Positions 29,735 to 41,280 of a DNA stretch of 64,000 nucleotides are shown piece after piece. Origin of the DNA: Phycomyces nitens (Eukaryota; Mucoromycota; Mucoromycetes; Mucorales; Phycomycetaceae); the NCBI GenBank assembly GCA_022702545.1, contig JAHRBC010000010.1, positions 123,004 through 187,003 of the forward strand, given 5' to 3'. A model generated the notes under the pieces. That model was not told where the DNA came from. It made no database searches and worked only from the letters and a program-made list of their open reading frames with translations. Position 1 is the stretch's first letter, and every line of letters begins with the position of its first letter. A program made the translations under genes and the position numbers.

Positions 29735-29870
29735 GCAGACGCATCAGCCCTCAGTATAGTGAGATCCGAACTATGCTGGAAAGTCTGCTAATTTACAGAG
29801 CTCCCATATTTTAGTTCTTTCGTTTGGACCCCGGCAAAGAAGGGTCGACGGGGCCCGCGTAGCGGGGCCC

Positions 29871-30359
29871 GTGGACACTCGGGGGGCCCGCTACGCGGGC
29901 CCCCCTCGGTCTTTATTTAATATTTTTCAATATAATAAGTTAGACTCGAGTTTCTTAGATCTAACTAATATAGCCTTTGTAAAGCTCGGTAAAGTAATAG
30001 CCTTGCTCCCTTATTCTTATCTATCCCAAGTGGATTATCTCTATGTATTAAAAGTTACTATTTCTTGAACATTGTTCGCAGGGTTCTGTGTTATTACATA
30101 TAAAGCCTATGTGGCCGTTAAGTCTCTAACAACAGGTAGTTATAATTTTGTTCGAGGGATCGCAGTAGACAGTTATCTAATGATTGGTTATATCAACGAA
30201 GGAAGGGTTGTAGAGATGTTAATCTTAGTTAATAGATATTATTTAAGATTTAATAATTTTAGAAGCACCATTATAAATGTAATTACTAGTCCTTTCAGAA
30301 TTAGAGATAGTGAATCTCATAAATCAAACCCTTTACTTTTTATTAGATTTAATAATTAA
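29871..30359 (+). pseudogene. unrecognised ORF pair, S2 copy
   Basis: Identical in sense to 16662-17150, including the stop that separates the two frames. Confidence 0.35.
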
Positions 30360-30532
30360 TTAATTCGAATGGAAATGAATGATTTTATAAAGATTAAATC
30401 GAAAATAAGAATAGTTTTGAAACAGGTATACATTGGTGTCATTCATGTAATTAATAGGATTAAAGGTTTTTATAGTGGGGGGGGTAGATGATTCTTCACT
30501 GCGGCCGCCGGAATATTAAGATTTAGTAATTA

Positions 30533-30606
30533 CTGGGCTGGGAAGGCTCGAACTCCCATAACTCGACATCAAAAGTCGATGACTTACCAGATTAGTCTAC
30601 AACCCA
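30533..30606 (-). tRNA. trnQ: tRNA-Gln(UUG), S2 copy
   Basis: Identical to 16418-16491 in mirror orientation, with all stems intact. Confidence 0.93.
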
Positions 30607-30850
30607 TTTTATAAATTGTTATTGTTACTTTTATTAAAAATGTTTGTTATTATTAGTTTCTATATAATATATTATGCAATATAATAAATTCATTCAAAAT
30701 TTGATCAAATTTTGATTAAATCTAATGTTATTTTGTATATTATATATACTTACGAGATTTGCCACGTGAAGGCTAATAACAGATAAATCTCCCCGATCAC
30801 GGTTTAACTGTGATCCAATATCTCAAGACAATAAATATATTCTTAAGACA

Positions 30851-31141
30851 TTATGATTTTAATGGAATTTTATCTAAATCACATTGATATTTTTTATTAA
30901 TAGCATTTGGAAATAACTCTAAGAATTTATCATTACTTAAAAATTGATATCTTTTTTTATAAATTGTAAATTTATCGATATGTCTAACAATTAAATCAGA
31001 AGTTTTAATTTCTAAATAATTTGATGCTAAAATATAACTATCAAATCTTAAAGGTAATCCTGTATTTAAATCAATAATGTAGAATATAGGGTTTTGTAGT
31101 TGGCGGAGTAAAATTTTAATCCAGGGGGCAGAGCCCCCCAA
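30851..31141 (-). CDS. unrecognised small ORF, S2 copy
   Basis: Same 96 codons as 15883-16173. No family recognised. Confidence 0.33.
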   Translation of the reverse strand: MGGSAPWIKILLRQLQNPIFYIIDLNTGLPLRFDSYILASNYLEIKTSDLIVRHIDKFTIYKKRYQFLSNDKFLELFPNAINKKYQCDLDKIPLKS

Positions 31142-31454
31142 TTGGGTCTAATTATTAAGTCCCACCGGTGGCATTCGGTCCCCCCGGTTTTTATTAATCA
31201 TTTTTTCTATTTATTGGCATTCTAAAATAGTATGCTGGCTAGTTTCCCGTTTTAACGGGAAAAGTCCCCTGGGCGGCCCGCTACGCGGGCCGCCTAGGCT
31301 AGTTTCCCAATTGGGGGCGAAGCCCCCAATTGGGTCACTTGCCGTTGGGGGCGGCGTAGCCGCCCCCAAGGCTAGTAGACTTTCACTACAATTACCAATT
31401 AATAAATTAATGGTGCCGTCCAATTTGAGAGAATGCCGAGCTAGAAGAACTAAG

Positions 31455-31527
31455 TGCTGGTTAGTAGACTCGAACTACTAATACCTCGATTACAAATCGA
31501 GTGCTTTACCAATTAAGCCAAACCAAC
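31455..31527 (-). tRNA. trnT: tRNA-Thr(UGU), S2 copy
   Basis: Identical to 15496-15568 in mirror orientation. Confidence 0.94.
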
Positions 31528-31913
31528 TCATGTATAAAAAACAGTATTGGTAAAACCTATGAAAGGAGTACCAAATATTATTTAATATTTATTACTTTTA
31601 TAATTAATTAAATTAGTTTGTCATTAAGATCTTCCCCACCCACAAAGTGGGTGGAAGAATACCCCCTACTACGCTGAAGTCTCCGAACTCTCTGTTGAGG
31701 CGAGGAAAGCGCTACGCGCTTTCCGGGGCCTGAGGGGGCCTAAATTTTTAATTCGGCCCCCTCGGCTGAGGGGCGGCGTAGCCGCCCCTCGACCTCCCCC
31801 GCCACGTAAAACGTGGCGGGCGAGCTCTCCTTTTTAAATCGATTTATTCCAATTAAAGGGATTAATAAATAAGGAGAGGGTGGTAATAATCTTAAAATAA
31901 AAATGATATGAAA
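31528..31913. other. spacer, S2 copy of 15103-15495
   Basis: Same GC hairpins in mirror order. No gene seen. Confidence 0.65.
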
Positions 31914-34900
31914 TTAAGCAATTTCAAATGCAACTAAGATACATGGTACTAAGATAATGAACCCTAATGCTAGAGGAAGCATACCTGTCCATGTGAAAGA
32001 CATTAGTTGATCGTATCGAAGTCTTGGAAAACTCGCTCTACGTAAATACTATTATAATGATTATTAGTATAATGGACTTTATCTTCATCATTAATGATTA
32101 TTAGCATGAAGTCTCTGAGGTATCATTAATAAATGTTACCTGCTGATTGTCCTAATTTTAAGATTATAACTATTAAAGTACTCAAATATTATGGATGTTC
32201 CAGCATATAGCTAAGATTTAACCCGAATTAATTCGGGTTAAGAGGCCAGAAGGAGACCCAAATATAAATAAATAGAATTAGACAAGTTTTAAGACCTAGA
32301 CTTAATCCTTCTAATGATAAGAATGTAGGATTTTCAAAACTTACAAAAGGAATTAAGTATCCTCCTAAGAATAAAATGCTTACTAAAGTAGACATTAAAA
32401 TAATAGAAGCATACTCTGCTAAGAAGAACATTACGAAAGGTACACTAGAGTGCTCAGTAAAGAAACCAGCAACTAGCTCCGATTCAGCCTCTGGTAAGTC
32501 AAATGGACTCTATTAGTTTCAGCAATTGCTGAAATTAAGAACATTAAAGATAATGGTAATAATGGAATAATATCGTCTCTTAAACATTGAAAGATAATAT
32601 TAATTTATTGTTAGAAATTCAACTTATATAACATAGAAGGATGCATGAGAACGACCTAAAGATTTTAATGTATTAATTGATTCATAATTTATAGAAATTC
32701 TAGCCCCCGGGGCGGGGACTGACCCCAATCGGGTGGCTTAAGCCCCCAATGGGGCTACGCCCCTCGCATATCTCCTAATAATAGTCCTCGGGAGCCCGCG
32801 CCTAGGGCCCTACGCGGGGCCCGGGTCTACTAATACTTCTTTTCTTTATCTGTTAAACAGAATTTTTCTCGTTCTTTTTAGTTAATCTTTTTACACTCTT
32901 AGTAGATGTAGATAAATAATGTTTGTGAGAAAAATTTAAATAGGTATTAGATTAACTTAAATTCTAAGAAAGGATACAACTAAATTAGTAATATAAACTA
33001 AATGGGGAGATAAATCATTATTAAACAAATGATAATTAATATTATCAATCTTAGGTGATTCTTAAGTTCACACAGATTAGTTTAAGATTGGACTTATCTT
33101 CATCATCCAATATTATTGGATGATATTTTGCATGAAGTCTCTGAGGAATTATTTATATTTTCCTGCTGATTATCAATACTGTAAATTGTTACTAATAAAG
33201 TATTACAATATTAAGGATTTTCCAGCATATAGCAAAATTTAATTAGAATTTAATATTCTAAAGGCATATTAATACCAAACACTAATTTGAGCTTGAATAA
33301 TCTCAGTTACGTTAAGTGATCCAACTAATAATACAACTGTAATGATGATTAATCCCAGTACAACTTCGTAACTAACCATTTGAGCTGTACTTCGTAATCC
33401 TCCTAAGAATGCATATTTAGAATTGGCAGCCCAACCTGCGAAAATTACTCCATATACTCCTAGAGAAGAAACTGCTAATAGATATAAAATTCCTAGACTA
33501 AGATCTGATAATGTTAATCCTGCACCAAAAGGAACTACTCCCCATGATAATAGACTCGTGATCAGGGAGATCACGGGAGCAAATAGGAATAAAGCTTTAT
33601 TCGAATGAGCAGGAAGTACAGATTCTTTAACAAATAGTTTTAATGCATCTGCAACATTTACTCAAATAATTGTTACTATAATATTTATTCCGAACGTGGA
33701 AAGCCCCGATTTATACCGGGGCTTTCTCTTTACTGTACATTAAAAATCCTTTGAACTGGGGGCGGACTATGTCCGCCCCTATTCAAGACCCCCGCGCCTT
33801 GGCGCGGGGGCTTTGAAAGATTTATCAGTATCTAAATATTTAACAACAGAATTGTAAGAAATTCCAAGAATTTTGCAGTTTGTCTCTTACTTGAAATAGG
33901 TGATTCTTTTAATAATGTCTTAGTTTCAGCGTTATAAACCCATACAAGATTAGAATTTACTAATGCTGCAGCATCTAATGTAGCTTTAGGTAAAGATTTA
34001 TTAAAAAAGATATTTTTCACCTTGATGAGATTGACTCATTTTAAGTTTAGTTTCTTCTGAATGTGTTTTACCAGTTAATGTTTTACTGATTAAAGTTTTT
34101 AGTACTTTCAGAATGAAATTTAACTCCTGGCCATTCTCCTACTTCAAATAAAGTATTTAATAGAGGTCGGTATTTTTGAAGATACCAAGTTTCTCTTTCT
34201 GCTAAATCTTTAGAATCACATAATTCTACAATTGTTACAGAGAAATAATCCCATCCTACTGTTTTTAAAAATAAACCAAATTTATTAGAATCTTTAGGTG
34301 TAACATAATAATGATATTTTAATCGTGTACCTAAATCTTTAGAAGATCCATAATAATAAAATTTATTATTTAATAAACAAGTAATTTTATAAATACCTGA
34401 TTGACCCATCCATTTCTTTCTAAATTTATTATGATTTTCAGAAAATGAATGACAGTGATCAACAGCTACATGTTTTTTTGTTTTAATTTTAAATTCAGCT
34501 TTTTTATAAATTGATTTAGCCAATAAAACAAAAGGACTATTAACTGCTAATAAACAATTGATTTCATTCTCATTATTAAATAAGATTAAACTAATTAAAC
34601 AAACAAGAATTAATAATAATCGAAAATTAAATAGAATAGCAACTTACTTCTAAGTTTTGAGTAAATAGATCATATTATCATACTGTTAAGTATGTGAGAC
34701 ATGTGATCGTTGAGGTTCTTTATAAATAAAATTACCTGCTGATTATTCTTATTTATTGATTATTACCTTTTAGGTACAATAAATTTATGAATTTTCCAGC
34801 ATATAGTCTTATTTTCAACCTTGTTTAATACAAGGAAACCACTTGCTCAATGGTTGTAATAAACCATAATATCCTACTCTATTAGGACCTAATCGTCTTT

Positions 34901-35018
34901 GCATAGATCCCATAGCCTTTCGTTCTGCAATAGTCATGAAAGCTACAGATAATAATAATGGTACAATAACAATAAGTACCTCAATAAGTGATAATAACAT
35001 GAGTAAATAATTATACAT
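31914..35018 (-). CDS. nad1: NADH dehydrogenase subunit 1, S2 copy
   Basis: Exons 35018-34850, 33654-33274, 32573-32256 and 32040-31914. Exons 1, 2 and 4 have the S1 lengths. Exon 3 is one base short (318 against 319) near 32505, at ATTTGAC/TCTATTAG, so the frame breaks there. The introns are those of S1. Confidence 0.88.
32624..32975 (-). pseudogene. LAGLIDADG remnant in nad1 intron 2, S2 copy
   Basis: Mirror of 14043-14392. The GC insertions are scrambled by indels (32700-32830), so the in-frame state seen in S1 is lost here. Confidence 0.6.
33777..34523 (-). CDS. GIY-YIG endonuclease in nad1 intron 1, S2 copy
   Basis: Same gene as 12464-13210. The frame is broken near 34085 (GTTTTACTGATTAAAG) and near 33875-33890 by single-base changes. 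The DHE-C copy is present (33745-33820) with one G fewer. Confidence 0.8.
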
Positions 35019-35688
35019 GAATAATCATAATATCCATTCAAAATCCTAATAAAAGAAATTCCCCGGATCAAGATCCGGTAAATATCTTTCGGGGCCTTCG
35101 AGGCCCTCGGAAATTCTAGAATAATCTTGATTATTAATTCTATCGTCATCAAGCTATTAGAGCTTAGTGGATTAGTTATTGGAATGGGCTATTCTCTCCC
35201 CAAATTACGGGTATAGAAACTCACCGTAATAAACAAGTTATCTATTGAAGTTAAGTTATAATTCGGGAATATAATAATAATCAAGGAGGAAATCGGGTCT
35301 GATTATTAAGAGGAACTAAGGTTCCCCACAGCGGGGCTGCGGAATAATCTCTCGGGCGGCCTACGGCCGCCCTCGAAAGGGGTAAGAAATATACTTACAT
35401 AAGTGTCCTAATAACAATTGATAAATTTTACAATTTGTCTATTGTAACTTATATATTAATTAGATTGCCAATAATTACTTATTTAGTTTTCGGCGGGGGC
35501 GAAGTAAAAATAAATTTATTTATTTTTATAAAATTTAAATTTAGCCCCCGATGAAAACATCCCGTTTTCTAAAAATAAATAACTCCTAATCTTATCCGAG
35601 GGGCCCCACGTTGCCGTGGGGCCCCCATAGTGATGGCCCGCTGCGCGGGCCGCACCTTAATTCCTTCTCTTGTCCTTAATTCCTTATC
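35019..35688. other. spacer, S2 copy of 11296-11968
   Basis: Same GC hairpins and AT module in mirror order. No gene seen. Confidence 0.65.
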
Positions 35689-36689
35689 TTATCCGATTCG
35701 TTTAGTTGGTTTTAGGCAAAGCGTAATAGGTCCAACCATTGCGAGTAATAGAATCATACTTGCAATAATTAAGAATAATGCGTGAAGAAGTATATAATAC
35801 TTGACCGATACTGTTAATTTGATCAAGAGATACAAATACATTATCCCAATTAGAGTGACTAACAAATAATGTTTCTAATTTGTCTGATTTGAATGATAAA
35901 AAGTTAATTGAGTCAAAAATTGCAGGTAAATCGATTTTATCTAAATTCGTATTAGTTAATCCTAAACCACTTACAAATAGAGTACCTAATACAAAAGCTA
36001 ATGGATATGGATTAGAATTATCTTCTGCTGAGTCTTGTAGCTCTACTAATTTAATATTAAGCATCATTACTACGAATAGGAATAGAATAGCAATTGCTCC
36101 AACATAAACGATTAAATACGTAAGCTTCTCTCGTTTATTTAATTTAATAAATCGATCATAAAAAGATACATTAATTAGATTTAAGTATATTAATCGATTG
36201 TTCTGGGTCCGCCCCAGGGTTTTTATTTTAAACTCTATATTTTAACAAGAGGGGTATTCTATATTAGAATACCCCGAGGTTGTATAAGTTATTTGGTTAA
36301 AGGTTTAGAATCATTATAATCTATTAATATAGAGAGAACGGACTATATCTTCATGTTTTATAATTTAATAAAACATGTATCACATGTAGTCTCTGAAGTA
36401 ATTAATTATACAATTACTTACTAATTGTCTCAATTAGATAATTATTACCTATGTAGGTATATCTAATTATAGAGATATTTTAGTATTTAGTGATATTTTA
36501 GATATTATAGAATATCCTTTTGGCCTTTTAACCAATAAAATTGATACCTAATAGAATTAAATAACAAGCTACATTAACAAAAACAGCAATTAAGAATAAT
36601 ACAGAAATTACAGGGTTCCGTGATGTAATTACTAAAATACCAGACAATACAGAACCAAAAGCCAATAGATCTAATAGAATTGCGTTCAT
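35689..36689 (-). CDS. nad6: NADH dehydrogenase subunit 6, S2 copy
   Basis: Exon 1 is 36689-36531 (159 nt, intact). Exon 2 is 36124-35689, one base longer than in S1 because of an added base near 35790 (GTGAAGAAGT for GTGAGAAGT), which breaks the C-terminal frame. Confidence 0.88.
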
Positions 36690-37347
36690 GTAAGCTAAAA
36701 TTATCCCTATTAAATTAGGGCTAATTAAGAACCGCGGGGGCCGAATTAAAAACCTCAGATAGGATCCGAGTTCACCGGACCCCCAATTGGGCCGAGCCCG
36801 GGTTTGAATAAGCGAGGGAAAGCGCGAAGCGCTTTCCGGGGCCGAGGGGGCCCCACGGCGGCGTGGGGCCCCCTCCCCAATTGCCCCGTTTCACGGGGCA
36901 ATTGGGGGGGCCGAGGGCGGCGTAGCCGCCCTCTGCGATGGGCGGCACCCCCAGAACCTATTGGCCCCGGAGCCCGTCGGGGGGCGTAGCCCCCGATTGG
37001 GGGCCGGGCTAAATTAAAATTTGATAAAAATAAATAAATTTATTTTTACTTCGCCCAACCGGATTCTTAACTCCACTTTTTTATAAATTCTTTTTTAAGC
37101 CCCGTCCCGGACCCCGCAATTGCAGAGCGCAATTGCGGGGAACGGAGAGATTTGTCCCGTTCGGGTAAAGATGTTTAATATTGAAATAATAACTATTATT
37201 AAGTGGTATTAAAATGACAGGTATTTCCTTTTAATTCAAAATATTTTGAACAAATTAAGGAATGGGCCCCAATTGGGTCCTATGGACCCGGCGCGGATTC
37301 CAGCCAGGCGCGCTTTATTAGCGCGCCCGGCCGGAATCAATAAATAT
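36690..37347. other. spacer, S2 copy of 9636-10297
   Basis: Mirror copy with the GC hairpin run at 36810-37010 and an AT module at about 37008-37062. Indels in the GC stems. Confidence 0.65.
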
Positions 37348-37418
37348 AGCCGTTAAGAGGAATCGAACCTCTATTCATAAATTAACAGTTTACCGTTCTA
37401 CCATTGAACTATAACAGC
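37348..37418 (-). tRNA. trnN: tRNA-Asn(GUU), S2 copy
   Basis: Identical to 9565-9635 in mirror orientation. Confidence 0.94.
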
Positions 37419-38153
37419 ATTATAATGTTTATTAATATTTGCCCCTCCGGGACCGGTCGAGATGCCCTTTCGGTCGTCTGGCCTTGGGGGTATTCCCTTT
37501 CGGGGGAGGGTATTTTTGAGGGGAGCTCGCTGAGGTGAAGCCCCGGCGGATGTCAAGATAAATCTTTGCCAGACCAAAATTGGACCTCCGGGACCGGGGG
37601 TCCCCAATCTTCGGCCCTTGGGCCTGCCCCCAGTTCTGTATTCTGGGTCGAGACGACCCGAAACTTTGCGCGCTGGGCCTCCAGGAAATGGTATTATTGA
37701 AATCGATCTTACCTTTATTGAATCGACCCAATTGGGGCACCACCACTCAAGAAGGTGTAGCTCCGGAAAGCGCGAAGCGCTTTCCGGGGCCGAGGGGGCC
37801 CCACGGCAGCGTGGGGCCCCCTCAGCTCCGCCCCCTTAGGTACTTAATATTAAAAAAAAGTAAATGGGGGGGCCCGGTCAAAGTAAAAATCAATTTATTT
37901 ATTTTTATAAAATTAAATTTAATAGCCCGAGGGGGGCCGAAGGCCCGAAAGCCACGGGGCGGGCCCGTAGCCCGAGGGGGCGCTCCGCGCCCCCGAGAGT
38001 CCACAGAAATTGGGGTTACGACCCCAATTTTATGTAGCCCTTCCCCAGAGCCGGGGCGGGGAGAGTCCCCGATGGGCAAAGCCCCATCGGGGACCTTAAT
38101 CAAAAAAGTGTACATTCTGTACCGGTTAAATTAATATAAGTAACAGTTCAACA
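37419..38153. other. spacer, S2 copy of 8825-9564
   Basis: GC-rich mirror copy. Long frames here are artefacts of composition. Confidence 0.65.
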
Positions 38154-38225
38154 GGGGTTATCCCTTAAATGGTAGAGGGCTCGTTTTGCATACGAGTAGT
38201 CCGAGTTCGAGTCTCGGTAACTCCA
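38154..38225 (+). tRNA. trnA: tRNA-Ala(UGC), S2 copy
   Basis: Identical to 8753-8824 in mirror orientation. Confidence 0.94.
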
Positions 38226-38663
38226 ATCCTGCAAATCCCCGCACGCAGAGCGTGCGGGGTCTTACGACAGGCGGGCTACGCCCGGCCCGAGGCAAAACCG
38301 GCCCCCGAAGTTTTGAAATAATGAAAAATTTCGGGGGCCCCGATGGCCCAAAAATGAGTATAATTTTTATGCCCAAAGCCCCTTCTCTTCTCTTCTCTTC
38401 CCGACAGGGGCCCAGATGAGAGAAGGGGCGGGTCCCCCGAAACCCGTGGGAGCCCCAAGTTTGTTAAAACTGGCCTAGAACAAGTTTGTTAAAACTTTCT
38501 CCAATTGGGGTCGAAGAGCCCGGGGACAGGGCCCCCGGCCCCTAGGGGGGCGGCAAAGCCGCCCCCGGAGCCGGGGTTTCGGGGGCCTCTGGCCCCTCGT
38601 CCTCGGGGCTAGCCGGCCCCTTCGTCGAATATTAGTTGAGCGTTATTATAACATTTTTATAAT
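38226..38663. other. spacer, S2 copy of 8306-8752
   Basis: Mirror copy. The 47-nt repeat at 38455-38500 has lost bases (CTAGAACAAG for CTAGCGGAGCAAG). Confidence 0.65.
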
Positions 38664-38737
38664 CAGGTTGTAGCCTAATCTGGTAAGGCATTTACTTTGG
38701 GAGTAAAATAGTGTAAGTTCAAATCTTACCAACCTGA
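38664..38737 (+). tRNA. trnP: tRNA-Pro(UGG), S2 copy
   Basis: Identical to 8232-8305 in mirror orientation. Confidence 0.94.
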
Positions 38738-39183
38738 TATTCTATACATTATTATATAATTGACCTGGGGCGGTGGCATAATATCGCCCGCCCCGGTTCC
38801 CATTTATTAGTGATTATCTAAATCGGCTTAATACTTAAAAGCCCCGAAGGCTCTGTCCCCCCTTCGGGGTATAGCTGAGGGCGGCGTAGCCGCCCCTCGG
38901 ACTTCCACGCAATCCCGGTAGTGTTCATTCCTCCTGAGTTCCACAGTATAGAATTACTTCGACTCACTCCTTGGGATGGTCCCGTCCCAAGTTTGTTAAA
39001 ACTGGCCCTAGCGGAGCAAGTTTGTTAAAACTAGCCCCGAGGGACTCACCTCGGGGTCAGTCGACCCCTCGGCTAGAGGGCAATCCGGTACTTTGCAGAG
39101 ATCGGGGTATTATTTCAACGACGTCGCAGTCGGAGCCCAATTGGGAACCTTTGGTTCGGGGAGGACATTAAAAGAAATGAATA
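38738..39183. other. spacer, S2 copy of 7786-8231
   Basis: Mirror copy with GC hairpins and the 47-nt repeat (about 38987-39033). No gene seen. Confidence 0.65.
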
Positions 39184-39255
39184 GTTTTGGTAGCTTAAAT
39201 GGTAGAGCGTACGACTGAAAATCGTAGTGAGGAGGTTCAATTCCTCCCCAGAACA
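39184..39255 (+). tRNA. trnF: tRNA-Phe(GAA), S2 copy
   Basis: Identical to 7714-7785 in mirror orientation. Confidence 0.94.
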
Positions 39256-39428
39256 ATTAAATTTAACTTCCCGGGCGGATGGCTGTGGCCCGGGGGTTCA
39301 ATTAAAAGATTTAGGGGATTAACCAATTTTGGAACAAATTTACTCCCCGGGGCGGGGCGCCCCGGTACCCTCAGGTACGGGGTGAACCCGACCCGGGGGC
39401 TAAAATTAAATTAATTACCTCCCCACTC

Positions 39429-40020
39429 TTAGATAAAGGTCGACCGCCAACTCCGGATGGATGGCTGAAATACGAGTTGGTTTATAAAGGAATTAATATA
39501 GATTGTATCACCTAACTTTAAGTTATATTTTAATGATTCTAACTCCATCTTAAATTCAATAAAATCAAAGATTTCTTTAGGATCAGTTTTATTAGTAACA
39601 AGTAATTGTCTAGATAAACAATATACATGTCTTCCACTAATAACCATTGGAATTCTAAAAATAATTTATTAGGACGCGGACTAAAAAATATTTAACATTT
39701 CAGTAATACTAGTAACTCCATTAGTTCCATAACTATATAATTTAAAATATTTAGATTCACCCTTTTTCCAATCATAATTTTTTGTTTCTAAAATTATCAA
39801 AATCAAGAATTTTAGAAGGGTTAAAACCTAAATTTACTAATACTTCTGATTCATTAATAGAATCAACTGATGTTTCTCCCGGGGGATTTGAAGTAGTGTT
39901 TTTAGAGAAGGACACTATAGATGGAAATAAAGATAACTCAAGACAACCAAGAGTCCGCGGGGCCCGCAGGGCCCGCTGATCAATCCGCGCTACGCGCGGG
40001 CCCGTCTTAATTTCCATGTA
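39429..40020 (-). pseudogene. unrecognised gene remnant, S2 copy
   Basis: Mirror of 6945-7540, with the same phase break near 39649 and an extra base near 39780. See the S1 entry. Confidence 0.4.
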
Positions 40021-41014
40021 ACTTGAAATAAACTCTTTGAACTGGGGGCGGACTATGTCCGCCTATTCAAGACCCCGCGCCTTGGCGCGGGGGCTTTTGA
40101 AAGAGTTTAAATCGCAGGAATTTGAAGAGAATAAAAAGCTATCGCTAAAAAAGATGAATAATAAGTTTGTCATCTATAGGTGGATTAGTAGTTTAAAGCG
40201 TCCAGAAGATCCTATACCCCCCGGACCCCTTCGGGGTCCGGTCAAGAATAGTAGAAGTTCAGCTTGGTACAATAGCATTGATTTAGTGGACGATCTGCAG
40301 CTGAGGGGGCCCCACGCTGCCGTGGGGGCCCTCGGCCCCGGGAAGCGCTTCGCGCTTCCCTCCTTCAACATAGAGCTGCAGATCGCGGTTTCAGAACTTG
40401 GGAATGAGTCGAATCTCCGAGTTGGTTTATAAAGGAATTAATATAGGAGTGATCCCCGAGTTGTAACCCGTGTGATCCCAATTTTGCCTCCTCCAGGCGC
40501 TCAATCCAGGCGCTCAATCCAGGCGCTCAATCCAGGCGCTCAATCCAGGCGCTCAATCCACCACTGAGAAATGTGGAGGAGGGCTATAAATCCGGATGAT
40601 TCCTCAGGCCTAACCTTGGTTGTAAGTTAGGAGCCCAGCGCGGCGTGTTTATTGGACTACGGCTGGGGTTTATTTCTGGAACAACGGCCACTCCTCGGCC
40701 AATTGGGAACTGGGGGGGGCTCTGCCCCCCTAAATTTTATAGAAATAGATAAAAGTAAATAAATATCCTGATTGTTAATTTAATGAATTTTTTTGATAAA
40801 ATCCCCGGCCAATTGGGCGTAACATGCCACCGGCCGGGGGCAGGTATTTTTTGTGAAATGTGTCTTATTTCTTTGATTTAAAATTTAAGTCATTTTTGTC
40901 TTGACATGTCTTAGCGTGTCTGGGCCCCTGGTCAATCCGGGGGCTATAAAATTTAAGAAATAAATGAAAATAAAAAGGGTATTACGATTATAAAGTTAAC
41001 TACAAATAAACATA
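40021..41014. other. spacer, S2 copy of 5957-6944, with DHE-C and the 13-bp array
   Basis: Holds a DHE-C copy (about 40035-40107, stems damaged), the GATCTGCAGCT double hairpin (40291-40384), one 29-bp repeat copy (about 40418-40446) and the 13-bp array. Otherwise as S1. Confidence 0.65.
40495..40559. repeat. 13-bp tandem repeat x5, S2 copy
   Basis: AGGCGCTCAATCC five times, the reverse complement of 6404-6468. Confidence 0.93.
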
Positions 41015-41280
41015 ATGAATTTATCGATGGTATTATTCCTAATTGGGATTTTAGGATTTATTCTTAACCGAAAAATATTATCCTAATGCTGATCTCCATC
41101 GAAATTATGCTATTAGCTGTTACGCTATTAATTATCTTAAGTTCCTTTAGTTTTGATGATATTTTAGGTCAAACTTATGGTATTTATATTATTGCAATTG
41201 CAGGAGCGGAATCAGCTATTGGACTAGGAATTCTAGTTGCATACTATAGATTAAGAGGTAGCATTGCTATTAAATCATAA
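41015..41280 (+). CDS. nad4L: NADH dehydrogenase subunit 4L, S2 copy
   Basis: 266 nt against 267: one A is missing from the A run in CCGAAAAATATTATCC near 41070, which breaks the frame after residue 18. The stop overlaps the nad5 ATG as in S1. Confidence 0.9.
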